Part shown: one piece after another, positions 55,111-64,000 of the stretch | How positions within the stretch are numbered: the first letter of the stretch is position 1 | Layout: each line of letters begins with the position of its first letter | Assembly (NCBI RefSeq): GCF_020531965.1 | Contig: NZ_JAJAWH010000019.1 | Location: 1-64,000 of the forward strand | Source: Pseudorhizobium xiangyangii | GTDB lineage: Bacteria; Pseudomonadota; Alphaproteobacteria; Rhizobiales; Rhizobiaceae | Length of the DNA: 64,000 nt | Direction of reading: 5' to 3' | Notes under the pieces: model-generated | What the model was told of the DNA's origin: nothing | The model's input: the letters and a program-made list of their open reading frames with translations, nothing else | The model's database searches: none | Made by a program: the position numbers and the translations under genes

Positions 55111-55359
55111 ATGAAGTTGTGCTTTGAGATCATGCGCTTTGATGGGGGCTCTATGCCATATCCGATTGCGGTGATGGCCAGTCGACTTGCTCAGGACGAT
55201 ACAGTCGGAAGTGACGAAATCGCCGAGGCGATCGGTTTTCTGGATACTAAAATACAAGCTGCGAGAGACAGTTGCGAGCCTGTGCCTTTCGTGGAATTTC
55301 GAACGAAGACACTTCTGGCCGCAGCGCTGAGGCTTCGAGAGGCCGAACCGTTTTCGTAG
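55111..55359 (+). CDS. Small hypothetical protein
   Basis: An 82-residue acidic helical protein (YPIAVMASRLAQDDTVGSDE, IAEAIGFLDTKIQAARDS). No domain is recognised. The start is uncertain: ATG codons at 55111, 55132 and 55153 are all in frame, and GATGGGGGCTCT before the last looks like the best ribosome site. A hairpin (GGCCGG AAAA CCGGCC, 55432-55447) lies 72 bp past the stop. Confidence 0.5.
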   Translation: MKLCFEIMRFDGGSMPYPIAVMASRLAQDDTVGSDEIAEAIGFLDTKIQAARDSCEPVPFVEFRTKTLLAAALRLREAEPFS

Positions 55360-55542
55360 ACTGCGTCGGAGAAACGACCGTCAGGAAATGAGATGGTGGC
55401 GGGAGACCGCTATGCATCCCAGGCTGCGTTCGGCCGGAAAACCGGCCACGATTGCCGGATAATCCGCCGCACTATCAACAATCCCCCGGTAAGGCTTGCC
55501 ACGACTGCCCGCCAAGCGGCGAGCATGTGGCAAACATCAGCA

Positions 55543-55620
55543 TTAGAAAACAAACATGTAAAGCAGGATGATCACGAAGATCGGAACGCCCATGGCCCAC
55601 AGTGCGATACCTTTTAGCAT
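55543..55620 (-). CDS. 25-residue membrane microprotein
   Basis: A 26-codon gene preceded by CAAGGAGTAAGACA, a strong ribosome site. The product (MLKGIALWAMGVPIFVIILL, then YMFVF) is a single hydrophobic helix with a Lys at position 3, as in small inner-membrane proteins. It is not related to the pair at 50.5 kb by sequence but shares the size and layout. The surrounding 180 bp hold nothing else. Confidence 0.6.
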   Translation of the reverse strand: MLKGIALWAMGVPIFVIILLYMFVF

Positions 55621-55729
55621 TGTCTTACTCCTTGATTGCCGGGGAGAACGTGCATACGCCGCTAACGTTCCAATCAAAGGATGTTCTGAAGGACGGAGGC
55701 CAGCACGGACAATGGATTTTGTCCTAAAT

Positions 55730-55765
55730 CATCGCCTGCCTTGATGACAATGAAGGCAGGCGATG
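55730..55765. terminator. Terminator of dctA
   Basis: A perfect 13-bp stem (CATCGCCTGCCTT, 55730-55742, with AAGGCAGGCGATG, 55753-55765) and a 10-nt loop, 29 bp past the dctA stop on the minus strand, followed there by ATTTAGG. Confidence 0.75.
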
Positions 55766-55793
55766 TGATTTCGTGGGCCGTGAGCGAGATCGT

Positions 55794-57125
55794 CTATTCA
55801 GCAGGTTGCAGGACGGGCGTTTCGATCAGATCGTCCTGCGCATCGCCGCTCAACGCCGCGTTCAGCTTTGCGACATCCAGTTCGTTCTCCCACTTGGCGA
55901 CGACGATGGTGGCGACGGCATTGCCGACGAAGTTCGTGAGCGCACGGCATTCAGACATGAAGCGGTCGATACCGAGGATCAGCGCCATGCCGGCAACCGG
56001 TACGGAAGGCACGACCGAGAGCGTGGCGGCAAGCGTGATGAAGCCCGCGCCGGTGATGCCCGCGGCACCCTTTGAACTCAGCATTGCGACGAGCAGCAAC
56101 AGTATCTGGTCGCCCAGCGACAGCGGAATGTCGACCGCCTGCGCGATGAACAGCGCCGCGAGCGTCATGTAGATATTGGTGCCGTCGAGGTTGAACGAAT
56201 AGCCGGTCGGGATGACGAGGCCGACGACCGATCGCTTGCAGCCGGCCTTTTCCATCTTCTGCATCAGGCCCGGCAACGCCGCCTCGGAAGAGGAGGTACC
56301 GAGAACGAGCAGCAGCTCTTCCTTGATGTAGCGGATGAGCGCCAGGATCGAGAAGCCGTTGTACCTGGCAACGGCGCCCAGCACCACGAAAACGAAGAGG
56401 ATCGAGGTGATGTAGAAGGTGGCAATCAGGAACGCGAGATTGGCGACCGAGCCGATACCGTACTTGCCGATGGTGAATGCCATCGCGCCGAATGCGCCGA
56501 TCGGCGCTGCCTTCATCAGGATGGCGACCAGCCGGAAGATCGGGCTCGTCAGTGCCTGCAGGAAATCGATAACCGGCTTGCCCTGCTCGCCGACCATGCC
56601 GAGCGCAATGCCGAACAGCACCGAGAAGAACAGCACCTGCAGGATATCCCCTTCGGCGAAGGCGCCGACGATGGTCTGCGGGATGATGTTCATCAGAAAA
56701 CCGGTGATCGTCGATTCATGCGCCTTGGTCGCATAGGTCGCCACCGCCTGGGCATCGAGGGAGCCGGGGTCGATATGCATGCCGGCGCCCGGCTGCACCA
56801 CATTGGCCACCACCAGGCCGAGGATCAGCGCGAGTGTGGAGAAGGTGAAGAAATAGACCATCGCCTTGCCAGCGACGCGGCCAACTTTCTTGAGGTCCGA
56901 CATGCCGGCAATGCCGGTGGCGACCGTCAGGAAGATCACCGGAGCAATGATCATCTTGACGAGCTTGATAAAGGCGTCGCCGAGCGGCTTCAGGCCGGCG
57001 CCGAAATCCGGGTAGTAATGGCCGACAAGCATGCCGGCGACGATGGCGACGATCACCTGGAAATAGAGGTGACGGTAGAATGGCAGGGGCGCACGCGGTT
57101 GCGTGTCTACAGAAGAGATGTGCAC
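55794..57125 (-). CDS. dctA: C4-dicarboxylate transporter DctA
   Basis: A 443-residue proton/sodium symporter for succinate, fumarate and malate (DAACS family). It has [40 protein letters not shown], the serine-rich hairpin [17 protein letters not shown] and [20 protein letters not shown], with the cation-binding TNIYM. The GTG at 57125 is preferred: AAGGAGG lies six bases before it, and the longer frame is not conserved. In rhizobia this transporter feeds nitrogen-fixing bacteroids. A sigma-54 promoter lies upstream and dctBD are divergent. Confidence 0.95.
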   Translation of the reverse strand: MHISSVDTQPRAPLPFYRHLYFQVIVAIVAGMLVGHYYPDFGAGLKPLGDAFIKLVKMIIAPVIFLTVATGIAGMSDLKKVGRVAGKAMVYFFTFSTLALILGLVVANVVQPGAGMHIDPGSLDAQAVATYATKAHESTITGFLMNIIPQTIVGAFAEGDILQVLFFSVLFGIALGMVGEQGKPVIDFLQALTSPIFRLVAILMKAAPIGAFGAMAFTIGKYGIGSVANLAFLIATFYITSILFVFVVLGAVARYNGFSILALIRYIKEELLLVLGTSSSEAALPGLMQKMEKAGCKRSVVGLVIPTGYSFNLDGTNIYMTLAALFIAQAVDIPLSLGDQILLLLVAMLSSKGAAGITGAGFITLAATLSVVPSVPVAGMALILGIDRFMSECRALTNFVGNAVATIVVAKWENELDVAKLNAALSGDAQDDLIETPVLQPAE

Positions 57126-57202
57126 GGATTCCTCCTTATCGCCACCCCCAACCGGTAGACCGGCCCTTCCCGGGATGACTTGCTGAAACTGGAACCTGTG
57201 CA

Positions 57203-57340
57203 GCAAGGGGTGTGCCAAGCCGGGTTAAGACGAGCAAGCACTTGAAATACTTAGATTATTTATAAAATCAAAAAAGCTCCGATACCTAACTGTGCGGTTT
57301 TTCGCATAACAAACATTGAGTTTCGTGCGGATTTATGCTC
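57203..57340. promoter_or_regulatory. Sigma-54 promoter of dctA and DctD-type upstream sites
   Basis: On the minus strand TGGCAC-ACCCC-TTGC (57203-57217) matches the -24/-12 consensus exactly. Upstream, TGTGCG-GTTTTT-CGCATA (57291-57308) is a near-palindrome like known DctD sites, and a weaker GTGCGGATTTATGC lies about three helical turns further (57325-57338). The second overlaps the region just before dctB. Confidence 0.8.
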
Positions 57341-57350
57341 AACATTATCG

Positions 57351-59189
57351 ATGGACGCGCGCCCGACGACCCTCACGGCAGACCTTTCCCGCGCGGCAAA
57401 GCGTCAATGGCTTGCCTTTGCCGTCACCCTCCTGGTCGTCACCATCGCGGCACTCTATGCGGCCGGCATCTACGGCCGGTCCTCGGCCATTTCGGGGCTG
57501 GAAGAACAGGGGCGCACCGACGCCAATCTCAAGGTTGCGCTGTTGCGCGCCGTTCTCGAGCGCCCCCGCGCCCTGCCCTTCCTGCTTTCCCGCGACCGCG
57601 ACGTGGCAGAGGCGCTGGCGGGCGGCGAGAGCGCCAAGCGCGCCTTGCTTGACCGCAAGCTGGAAGAGCTTGTGGCCGGTGCCGGCGCGGCGGTGATCTA
57701 CGCCATCGACCGGACAGGCGTGGCGATCTCGGCAAGCAACTGGCGCGAGCCGACGAGTTTCGTCGGCAACGACTATTCCTTCCGTGCCTATTTTTCCCGT
57801 GCGATGAAGGAAGGCACTGCCGAGCATTTCGGGCTCGGCTCGGTCAGCAAACGGCCCGGCCTCTATATTTCTCACCGCATCGGCCCGGCTGCAGCTCCGC
57901 TCGGCGTCGTCGTGGCCAAGATGGAGTTCGACCAGCTCGAGCGGGACTGGCACGAAACGCGCCGCCCCTCCTATGTCGTCGATAACAACAATGTGGTGCT
58001 GATTACCAGCATCCCCTCCTGGCGCTTCATGACCACCGAGCCGCTGCCGGCAGAAAACCTCTCGGCCATTCGCGAAAGCCTGCAGTTCGGCGAGGCTCCG
58101 CTTGCGCCGCTTCCCTTCCGCCAGACGGCAGGCAGCAACCTCCTTCGCGCCGTGCTGCCGGGTGGCAGTGCGGAAACCTACCTGCGCATCACCACCCCTG
58201 TCGCCTCGACGCCCTGGCGGTTCGAATATCTTGTACCCGTCGCCGGTGCTGTAACTGCCGGCATGCGGGAAGCGCGGCTACTCGCCCTCATCGCCATCGG
58301 CGCGATCACGGTTGCGGCGGCAGTCTGGCTGCGCCGCCGCCAGACAGCGCTTGCCAATGCTGCCCGCGACCAGGCAGCGCGTGAGGAACTGGAGCGCCGC
58401 GTGATCGAACGCACGCGGGACCTGAGCCTTGCTCGCGACCACCTGCAAGCCGAAATAGCCGACCACCGGGAAACAGAAACGAAACTGCAAGCCGTGCAGC
58501 AGGATCTCGTGCAGGCCAACGGGCTGGCGATCCTCGGCCAGGTCGCCGCCGGCGTCGCGCACGAAATCAACCAGCCACTGGCCACCATCCGTGCCTATGC
58601 CGACAACTCCAAGGTTTTTCTGGCGCGCAGCAAGCCGGAGCCGGTGATCGAAAACCTCGGCCTCATCGCCGACCTGACGGACCGTATCGCGACGATTACC
58701 GAGGACCTGAAGGCGCTTGCCCGCAAGGGCCGCTCCGAAGAGGAGCCGGTCGACCTCCAGGAGGCTATCGACGGCGCCATCATGCTGCTGCGCAGCCGCT
58801 TCACCGGCCGGCTCGAACGTCTGGTCGTCGCGCCCCTGCCGAACAACCTCAGCGTCATGGGCCACCGGCTCAGGCTTGAACAGGTTTTCATCAACCTCTT
58901 CCAGAACGCACTGGAAGCCGTGGGGGACCGGGCAGAGGGCCGCGTGGACGTTTCGGTCGCGGTTGTGGAGGCGGAGGTCGCCATTTCGGTGACCGACAAC
59001 GGACCCGGTATTTCGCCCGCCATCCTTGAATCGCTCTTCGAACCCTTCAACACCTCCAAGGCAGAGGGGCTTGGGCTGGGTCTGGTCATCTCCAAGGACA
59101 TCGTGTCCGACTATGGCGGACGACTGGATGTCGAGACGGGTGCGGATGGCACCTGCTTCAAGGTCCAGCTTCGAAAGGCGCAGATATGA
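57351..59189 (+). CDS. dctB: C4-dicarboxylate sensor kinase DctB
   Basis: A 612-residue membrane kinase. Two helices (about residues 19-40 and 302-324) enclose a periplasmic sensor domain of the dCache type that binds C4-dicarboxylates. A coiled coil follows, then HisKA with His404 ([19 protein letters not shown]) and a HATPase domain ([30 protein letters not shown]). It phosphorylates DctD. The dctD start overlaps its stop by four bases (ATGA). Confidence 0.94.
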   Translation: MDARPTTLTADLSRAAKRQWLAFAVTLLVVTIAALYAAGIYGRSSAISGLEEQGRTDANLKVALLRAVLERPRALPFLLSRDRDVAEALAGGESAKRALLDRKLEELVAGAGAAVIYAIDRTGVAISASNWREPTSFVGNDYSFRAYFSRAMKEGTAEHFGLGSVSKRPGLYISHRIGPAAAPLGVVVAKMEFDQLERDWHETRRPSYVVDNNNVVLITSIPSWRFMTTEPLPAENLSAIRESLQFGEAPLAPLPFRQTAGSNLLRAVLPGGSAETYLRITTPVASTPWRFEYLVPVAGAVTAGMREARLLALIAIGAITVAAAVWLRRRQTALANAARDQAAREELERRVIERTRDLSLARDHLQAEIADHRETETKLQAVQQDLVQANGLAILGQVAAGVAHEINQPLATIRAYADNSKVFLARSKPEPVIENLGLIADLTDRIATITEDLKALARKGRSEEEPVDLQEAIDGAIMLLRSRFTGRLERLVVAPLPNNLSVMGHRLRLEQVFINLFQNALEAVGDRAEGRVDVSVAVVEAEVAISVTDNGPGISPAILESLFEPFNTSKAEGLGLGLVISKDIVSDYGGRLDVETGADGTCFKVQLRKAQI

Positions 59190-60553
59190 ACACGCCCGTC
59201 CTCCTCATCGACGACGACAGACAGCTTCTGCGCGCGACGGCCCAGACGCTGGAACTCGCGGGTTTCAGCGTTACGCCGCTCACAGCCGCCACCGAGGCGC
59301 TCGCTCATATCGACAGAGACTTTGCCGGCGTCATCGTCTCCGATATCCGCATGCCGGGCATGGATGGGCTACAGCTCTTCAGGCGCATCCGTGACCTCGA
59401 TGCCGAAATTCCGGTGGTCCTCGTTACCGGCCACGGCGATATCCCGACGGCCGTGAAGGCTATCCAGGACGGCGTCTACGACTTCATCGCCAAACCCTTT
59501 CCCGCCGAGCGGCTGATCCAGTGCGTGCACCGCGCCGTCGAAAAACGCAGCCTCGTCCTGGAAAACCGACACCTCAGGGAGGCGGCCGCCCGGCAGGCGG
59601 AGGACGACTTTCCGCTGATCGGCCAGACGCCGGTGATGGAACGGCTGCGCCAGACGCTGCGCCAGATCGCCGATACGGATGTCGACGTGCTGGTGACCGG
59701 CGAGACGGGCAGCGGCAAGGAGGTCGTGGCGCGCCTCCTGCACGGCTGGAGCCGCCGCTCGAAGGGCAATTTCGTCGCGCTCAATTGCGGCGCGCTGCCG
59801 GAACAGGTCATCGAAAGCGAACTCTTCGGCCACGAGCCCGGCGCCTTTACCGGCGCACAGAAGAAGCGCATCGGCCGCATCGAGCATTCCAGCGGCGGGA
59901 CTCTGTTTCTCGACGAACTGGAAAGCATGCCGCTCTCCACCCAGATCCAGATGTTGCGCGTGCTCGAGATGCGGGAGGTCACGCCCCTCGGCACCAACGA
60001 GGTCCGCCCCGTGGACATCCGCATCGTCGCGGCCGCAAAAGTCGATCTTGCCGACCCGGGACAACGCCAGGCGTTCCGCGAGGACCTCTACTACCGCCTG
60101 AATGTCGTCTCACTCTCCATACCGCCGCTACGCGAGCGACGGGAGGATATCCCGCTCCTTTTCAGCTATTTCGCAGAGCGCGCGGCGCAGCGCTTCAAGC
60201 GCGAGGCGCCGCCGGTATCGCCTGATATTCAGCGGTATCTGAGGGAATACGATTGGCCGGGAAATGTTCGCGAACTCTCCCACTTCGCCGAGCGGACGGT
60301 GCTGGGCATTGCTCCGGCGCCGAGCGAGCAGCAACCGCCAGCCGACCCAGCGGAAGAATCAGGCTCGCTCCCCGAACGGCTGGATCGGCTGGAAGCCCAA
60401 ATCATCAGAGACACGCTTTCCGCCCATGAAGGCAACGTGCAGAAAACCATCGCCACCCTCGGCATTCCCCGCAAGACCTTCTACGACAAGCTTCAACGCC
60501 ACGGCATCGTCCGGCGAGCGTTTTCGTCCAAGGTTGAAGGGGAAAGTCCCTGA
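59186..60553 (+). CDS. dctD: Sigma-54-dependent response regulator DctD
   Basis: A 455-residue NtrC-type activator. Receiver with Asp53 ([13 protein letters not shown]); AAA+ domain with Walker A GETGSGKE, the sigma-54 contact loop GAFTGA and Walker [11 protein letters not shown]-terminal Fis-type helix-turn-helix ([20 protein letters not shown]). It activates dctA from the sites between the two divergent genes. The last ~140 bp are repeated at 60858-60998 as a fragment. Confidence 0.95.
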   Translation: MNTPVLLIDDDRQLLRATAQTLELAGFSVTPLTAATEALAHIDRDFAGVIVSDIRMPGMDGLQLFRRIRDLDAEIPVVLVTGHGDIPTAVKAIQDGVYDFIAKPFPAERLIQCVHRAVEKRSLVLENRHLREAAARQAEDDFPLIGQTPVMERLRQTLRQIADTDVDVLVTGETGSGKEVVARLLHGWSRRSKGNFVALNCGALPEQVIESELFGHEPGAFTGAQKKRIGRIEHSSGGTLFLDELESMPLSTQIQMLRVLEMREVTPLGTNEVRPVDIRIVAAAKVDLADPGQRQAFREDLYYRLNVVSLSIPPLRERREDIPLLFSYFAERAAQRFKREAPPVSPDIQRYLREYDWPGNVRELSHFAERTVLGIAPAPSEQQPPADPAEESGSLPERLDRLEAQIIRDTLSAHEGNVQKTIATLGIPRKTFYDKLQRHGIVRRAFSSKVEGESP

Positions 60554-60857
60554 GTACGCCTGGTCGCAAATAGCGGCCTCCTGCGGGCCAAGCCGCATGT
60601 ATTGAAAGCCACTTACCTCGCCGCGCCAAAAACGAATTGGCAGGCGGCCGGAATTCTCCCCAGATCCCGGCCGCCACCCCGCCACCGGCCATTCTTGCCG
60701 AGGGCGTCGTCGCTCCTGCAATAAGAAATGTTAATTGCGGCGCAGCATTTGCCGCCACCGCATTGGAGTAATGCCGTTCCAAGCCCATTCAAGACCTTCT
60801 TAATATTCAAGATCGAGGAAGTGGACTGCACGTATTCGCGCGGTGGTGGAGGGAGTA

Positions 60858-60998
60858 GCAACTGCCAGCGACCCGGCGGAAGAATCACGCTCGCTCCCCG
60901 AACGGCTGGATCGGCTGGAAGCCGAAATCATCCGGGACACGCTTTCCGCCCATGAAGGCAATGTGCAGAAAACCATCGCCACCCTGGGCATTCCCCGC
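60858..60998 (+). pseudogene. Partial copy of the dctD 3' end
   Basis: This stretch repeats 60331-60472 with an offset of 526 bp. Over 129 bp (60344-60472 and 60870-60998) there are seven differences, about 95% identity. It encodes [20 protein letters not shown] and the first part of the dctD helix-turn-helix, then diverges. The next bases (GGAAAGCCCCTGAG) resemble the end of dctD (GGAAAGTCCCTGAG), so the copy lacks about 66 bp, out of frame. It cannot make a working protein. Confidence 0.8.
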
Positions 60999-61295
60999 GG
61001 AAAGCCCCTGAGCATCACAATACAGGCGACCTTTCGGATAGACACAGCCTGCGCCTGAGGGAAAGGCATCGCCACGCACAAACGCTGGAGGAAAGCGACA
61101 CCTGCATTCAAGCACTTTTGGCGCAGCTTGGAACTCCGCGACACATTGTCGGCCCGGCGTCAAAAATCGGTCGTAAAGCCTCCAATCAGATGAACGCCTC
61201 ATTGGCTTTCCTATCTAGAATAGAAAGTTCAGCACGCTGTCTCGACTAATCTTGCGGTTCGTGCAGTAATTATACGGCTGAGTATGGGGGCTGGC
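60999..61295. other. Gene-free stretch after the dctD fragment
   Basis: About 300 bp with no open frame that has a ribosome site or family similarity. The preceding gap, 60554-60857, is likewise without a recognisable gene. Composition drifts to lower GC towards the secreted-protein gene. Confidence 0.5.
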
Positions 61296-61892
61296 ATGAA
61301 GCGTTCTGTTGTTGGCGCGATGGTGGTTTGTCTATCTGCTGTTTCCGGTTTTGCCGCTGGATCCGTAGAGTGGAAGAAGGTAGACAACTGGACCGTCTTT
61401 ATGGATCCGACCATGGGGAATGCTTGTTACGTAGCTGCGGTATACGAGGGTGGCACGATCCTAAGAGTTGGTTTCGATTTTGCAGGATCAGTCAGGCAGA
61501 TTTACTTGGCGCTCGGAAACGACAACTGGAAATCGCTAGAAGCTGGCAAGGATTATCCGGTACAAATCCAATTCGATAATGAAGTTGAATGGGCAGCCAC
61601 TGCGACAGGTAGGAAAAATAATGACGCCACCTGGCTGTATGTGACCACCACCGACACCGGCTTTCTTGAAGAGTTTTCCCGTAAGTTGGGCATGCGAACC
61701 ACATTTCGCGGGACCGAAATCGCAAGGCTACAACTTAAGGGATCCTCCCGCGCTATCACCGAAATGCTGAGCTGCCAGTCGGCAGTGAACGAAATGATGG
61801 GCGCAAGGAATGAGCAAGCTGCACCTCCCTCGCAGGACCCCTTCGCGCCGACGCCTGAGGTCAAGAGCGCCACCGATCCCTTTGATCTGTAG
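61296..61892 (+). CDS. Secreted protein of unknown function
   Basis: A 198-residue protein with a signal peptide (MKRSVVGAMVVCLSAVSGFA, cleaved near residue 21). The mature part (SVEWKKVDNWTVFMDPTMGN, MRTTFRGTEIARLQLKGSSR) has a beta-rich look and ends with a Pro/Asp-rich tail. The stretch WTVFMDP...CYVAAVYEGGT and the late CQSAVNEMM resemble small periplasmic proteins of rhizobia with an invasion-associated-protein-like fold, but this is weak. GC is lower and codon use differs from the neighbours, suggesting recent acquisition. Confidence 0.65.
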   Translation: MKRSVVGAMVVCLSAVSGFAAGSVEWKKVDNWTVFMDPTMGNACYVAAVYEGGTILRVGFDFAGSVRQIYLALGNDNWKSLEAGKDYPVQIQFDNEVEWAATATGRKNNDATWLYVTTTDTGFLEEFSRKLGMRTTFRGTEIARLQLKGSSRAITEMLSCQSAVNEMMGARNEQAAPPSQDPFAPTPEVKSATDPFDL

Positions 61893-63210
61893 TGTCTTGC
61901 GAGCTCGATTACGGCGTTGATGGTTTCAAACTATTCTCGCATTATGCTCGTTCGCCTTATCCAGTTCTTTTGAATCATCTTCACCCCCGGTGATCCCCTA
62001 GGCAATCATGAGCGGCGTCGAGATGGTCCGTAACGTCGTTGGAAATGCCTTCGACGCCGAGTCTGTGGTCGGCATGTTCTTTGTTGGCGCCGTCCACCTA
62101 CTCATCTGCTGGATTGACCCGTCATCGCGCCCCAGATCCTTGCCCGGTTCCGCGCTGTGCTTGAGGATGTCCGCCAGAGCCTCGATGTCTTCCCTAAATT
62201 TCTCAACTGCCTTCGGCTTTACCGCTCGCGCCTCGCCACGCTCTTCGGGCAGCACAAAGCCGGTCGGCTAAAGGTTCTCGAAAACGAAAAGGCTTTCGCT
62301 GATACTGCGAACGCCGTCACCAGGAACAGTGACCCAGCGGCTCGTCAGAGGCGGCGCCGTCTGAGCTTGGCGACGCCAGCGTCGGCTTCGGGGTGGAAGA
62401 ATTGTTCAAGGCCGGAGTCCGGGCTGCTCGTACGACTGCACTCGAGCAGGGTCGGAAGGTGGCTGCGGGACTGCCCCGGCCTCGAGAGAACCATGAGGTT
62501 CAGAGAGGTCGTATCAAGCGTTGATTATCCAGCCGCGCAAGCCTGGCGGAGAATATCAATACGAAATCAAGGGAAGACTGGCGGTGTTGTTTGTCAGAGA
62601 GATCTGCAAATACCGGGATTAGGTGGGATAGTGCGGGATCCAGCGGGAAAAGCCTGAAATACAAGGCATCTGAAGCAATCGAGCGGCGCATCGGCTCCCG
62701 TGCTTTTGACAGGCCGGCCGGCGCATTTCCGGCAAATTCCACCCTACCTGTCCCCAAACCGACAGTTCCTTTGAAACTACCTTCGAGATACCCTCAAAGA
62801 CGCTTCTGCCACCTTCAAGGTATTGAAATCACTCGATCACGCTGGCACGTGCGCGGCACTCTCATTCGGATGGTGCCGTATGAAGTTGCCACCAAAACCC
62901 AATTCAAACATGCAAGCCCGTTGCATGTTGCCAGTTTGGCGCCCGAACCCCCTGCAATTCAAGGCGACGCGCCCCAAACGACTACTTTCCAAACATGCAA
63001 ACGATCCATTGCGACAATTGCCCATATGACAGTCGACAAGCTTCTTTCCACGCAGCTGGCCGCCGGGTGGGTCAGCTGGCCCTCGTGAGCTGTCTCGCCC
63101 CCTCCGACACCGGCAGACTTGACGTTTGCCATTTACCTAGAGAGCGAGTTTCCCTTCCTACCGCCGACACATCTAATTAAGTTCGAGTGGAATATGCATT
63201 GATTTCACAA
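61893..63210. other. Gene-poor transition with a decayed recombinase-like remnant
   Basis: No intact gene is recognised in 1.3 kb. On the plus strand near 62430-62625 two frames together read RLHSSRVGRWLRDC, VQRGRIKR and LIIQPRKPGGEYQYEIKGRL, the pattern of the C-terminus of large serine recombinases, with a frameshift near 62520. On the minus strand 61998-62267 a coherent but unidentified frame reads VKPKAVEKFREDIEALADIL. Several short repeats lie between 62.9 and 63.0 kb. The region looks like old mobile DNA. Confidence 0.4.
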
Positions 63211-63735
63211 TCATGAAGCCGAGCGTTTCCCGGTGCCTGGCTCGGCATCTGCCTTAGATAGTCGCGCTTTCAAGTCATCCACCAAAACCGGGATAACCGC
63301 CTCGACGATGTTGGTCTCGCGAACATCTGCCACTTTCTGAAGAAGTGCATTGTAGAGGTTGCCGGCTTCGACCGCGACACTGTCTTCATCCGGCAAACGG
63401 TGGCCAGCGGCTTTATAAGCCAACCGTGCAGCGCGGTGGAGTTTGCGAAGCAATTGAGGATCAACGCCCGCACTCGGTGCCGGTGCCTTAGAGGGATCAT
63501 CAAACATCTCTCCATGTCCGGTGATGATCCAGTTCCCGTTTATCCCATGCTTCTCGGAAAACCAGAACAGCAGTGAAATCGGTATCTCCCTGGCACCTTG
63601 CTCGTATTTCGCCACGGTCGGCTCCGCCAACGCGACGTCGCTGGCCAATAAAAGCCGCGATTCGTAGCCTAGGCGCTTTCGCGCTGCTGCCAGCCGCTTT
63701 CCGGCAGCCTTCCAAAGTTCCTGATCCTTCGCCAT
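63211..63735 (-). CDS. Phage-type XRE-family repressor
   Basis: A 174-residue regulator with an N-terminal helix-turn-helix (about residues 12-65: LAAARKRLGYESRLLLASDV, VALAEPTVAKYEQGAREIPI, then WFSEKHGINGNWIITGHGEM), in the style of phage CI/C repressors. The C-terminal part is helical and lacks the Ser/Lys protease pair of CI, so RecA-induced cleavage is not expected. It faces a Ner-like gene across two palindromic operators, the layout of the early control region in Mu-like phages. Confidence 0.8.
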   Translation of the reverse strand: MAKDQELWKAAGKRLAAARKRLGYESRLLLASDVALAEPTVAKYEQGAREIPISLLFWFSEKHGINGNWIITGHGEMFDDPSKAPAPSAGVDPQLLRKLHRAARLAYKAAGHRLPDEDSVAVEAGNLYNALLQKVADVRETNIVEAVIPVLVDDLKARLSKADAEPGTGKRSAS

Positions 63736-63743
63736 TTGGACAA

Positions 63744-63780
63744 ACCCATTTTGGGTGTTGCTTACGCACCCATATTGGGT
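63744..63780. promoter_or_regulatory. Tandem palindromic operators of the phage switch
   Basis: ACCCATTTTGGGT (63744-63756) and ACCCATATTGGGT (63768-63780) are 13-bp palindromes differing at one position, with centres 24 bp apart. They lie immediately upstream of the repressor gene and 84 bp before the Ner-like gene, as expected for sites bound by the repressor. Confidence 0.8.
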
Positions 63781-63863
63781 TACTCCTTTCTGTGTTCGCA
63801 GATTTCAACACCCCAAAAAAGGAGGCCGGCCAGGGCCTCCCCATCTGGATCAAGGATTTACTT

Positions 63864-64000
63864 ATGCATCGTGCCTCCACGAGCGACAAGGCCAGCCGCG
63901 CTGAGCGTCGCCGTCTTGAAGAGGTCGCCCGCATTCGCGGTCGCCTGACTATTGCCAAGCTCACTCTGACCGAGATCGACAAGGCCTATGATCTCCCTAC
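63864..64000 (+). CDS. Ner-like DNA-binding protein (partial)
   Basis: The frame is open from the ATG at 63864 (CAAGGA upstream) to the window edge. The visible 45 residues have a basic start (SDKASRAERRRLEEVARIRG) and then RLTIAKLTLTEIDKAYDLP, which resembles the helix-turn-helix of Ner/Nlp proteins of Mu-like phages. Ner switches off repressor transcription during lytic growth. The rest, and the transposase genes expected after it, lie outside the window. Confidence 0.55.
   Translation, partial: MHRASTSDKASRAERRRLEEVARIRGRLTIAKLTLTEIDKAYDLP

Noticed and set aside
61998-62267. Minus-strand frame as a real gene
   Set aside because: A stop precedes it within five codons of a GTG, no ribosome site is visible, and half of the sequence shows no coherent pattern; kept only as a remark.

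Overview
The window is a GC-rich stretch of chromosome from an alphaproteobacterium, most likely a member of the Rhizobiaceae (Rhizobium/Ensifer/Shinella-like; the genus cannot be fixed from the sequence). The reasons are the CtrA cell-cycle cluster (sciP, fliJ-like, ctrA, a receiver protein, chpT, eipA), GANTC (CcrM) sites upstream of ctrA, an rpoH of the rhizobial type, dctA/dctBD with a sigma-54 promoter, hmuTUV with hutX, and several small families typical of Rhizobiales (DUF6867, DUF3008, DUF1134, DUF2793).

Layout. 1-7 kb: urtA (urea ABC transporter binding protein; the rest of the operon lies beyond the left edge), a DUF488 protein, a 1125-residue sensor kinase whose N-terminus is an NCS1-type transporter, its LuxR-type response regulator, and a small P-loop protein. 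7-12.6 kb: a complete branched-chain amino acid ABC transporter (livHMGF, a DUF6867 protein, livK). 13-18.4 kb: a broken DUF2793 gene and then the CtrA regulatory cluster. 18.5-28.6 kb: housekeeping genes (RNA methyltransferase, rluD-type pseudouridine synthase, rpoH, purA), a large low-complexity membrane protein, a DMT exporter and a transglycosylase-like lipoprotein. 28.6-34.4 kb: an orphan amino-acid binding protein, an mhqO/mhqD-like operon with an aldehyde dehydrogenase, ung, a glyoxalase-fold protein and a DUF454 protein. 34.4-38.2 kb: haem uptake (hmuTUV) facing a haem-monooxygenase-like gene and hutX across a candidate iron-responsive promoter. 38.2-40.8 kb: small genes and a translationally coupled nucleotidyltransferase/phosphoesterase pair of unknown role. 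40.9-45.8 kb: the branched-chain 2-oxoacid dehydrogenase operon. 46-50.4 kb: treZ-treY (trehalose from alpha-glucan). 50.4-55.7 kb: an accessory stretch of small membrane or secreted proteins, three microproteins of 24-25 residues, a TrxR-like flavoprotein and an HPP-CBS protein. 55.8-60.6 kb: dctA facing dctB-dctD.

From 60.6 kb the sequence becomes patchy: a 95% identical fragment of the dctD 3' end, an AT-richer secreted protein, a decayed recombinase-like remnant, and, from about 63.2 kb to the edge, a divergent repressor / Ner-like gene pair with two palindromic operators. That last part looks like the left end of a Mu-like transposable prophage.

How the genes work together. The left part joins urea and amino-acid uptake to a dedicated two-component system. 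The CtrA cluster holds the regulator, the phosphotransferase that feeds it, its inhibitor and a probable target. The liv and bkd operons together would import and oxidise branched-chain amino acids. The hmu/hut genes import and process haem. dctABD senses and imports C4-dicarboxylates. The best candidates for undescribed biology are the transporter-fused sensor kinase next to urt, the nucleotidyltransferase-phosphoesterase pair at 39.2-40.8 kb, and the tandem 24-residue membrane proteins at 50.5 kb.
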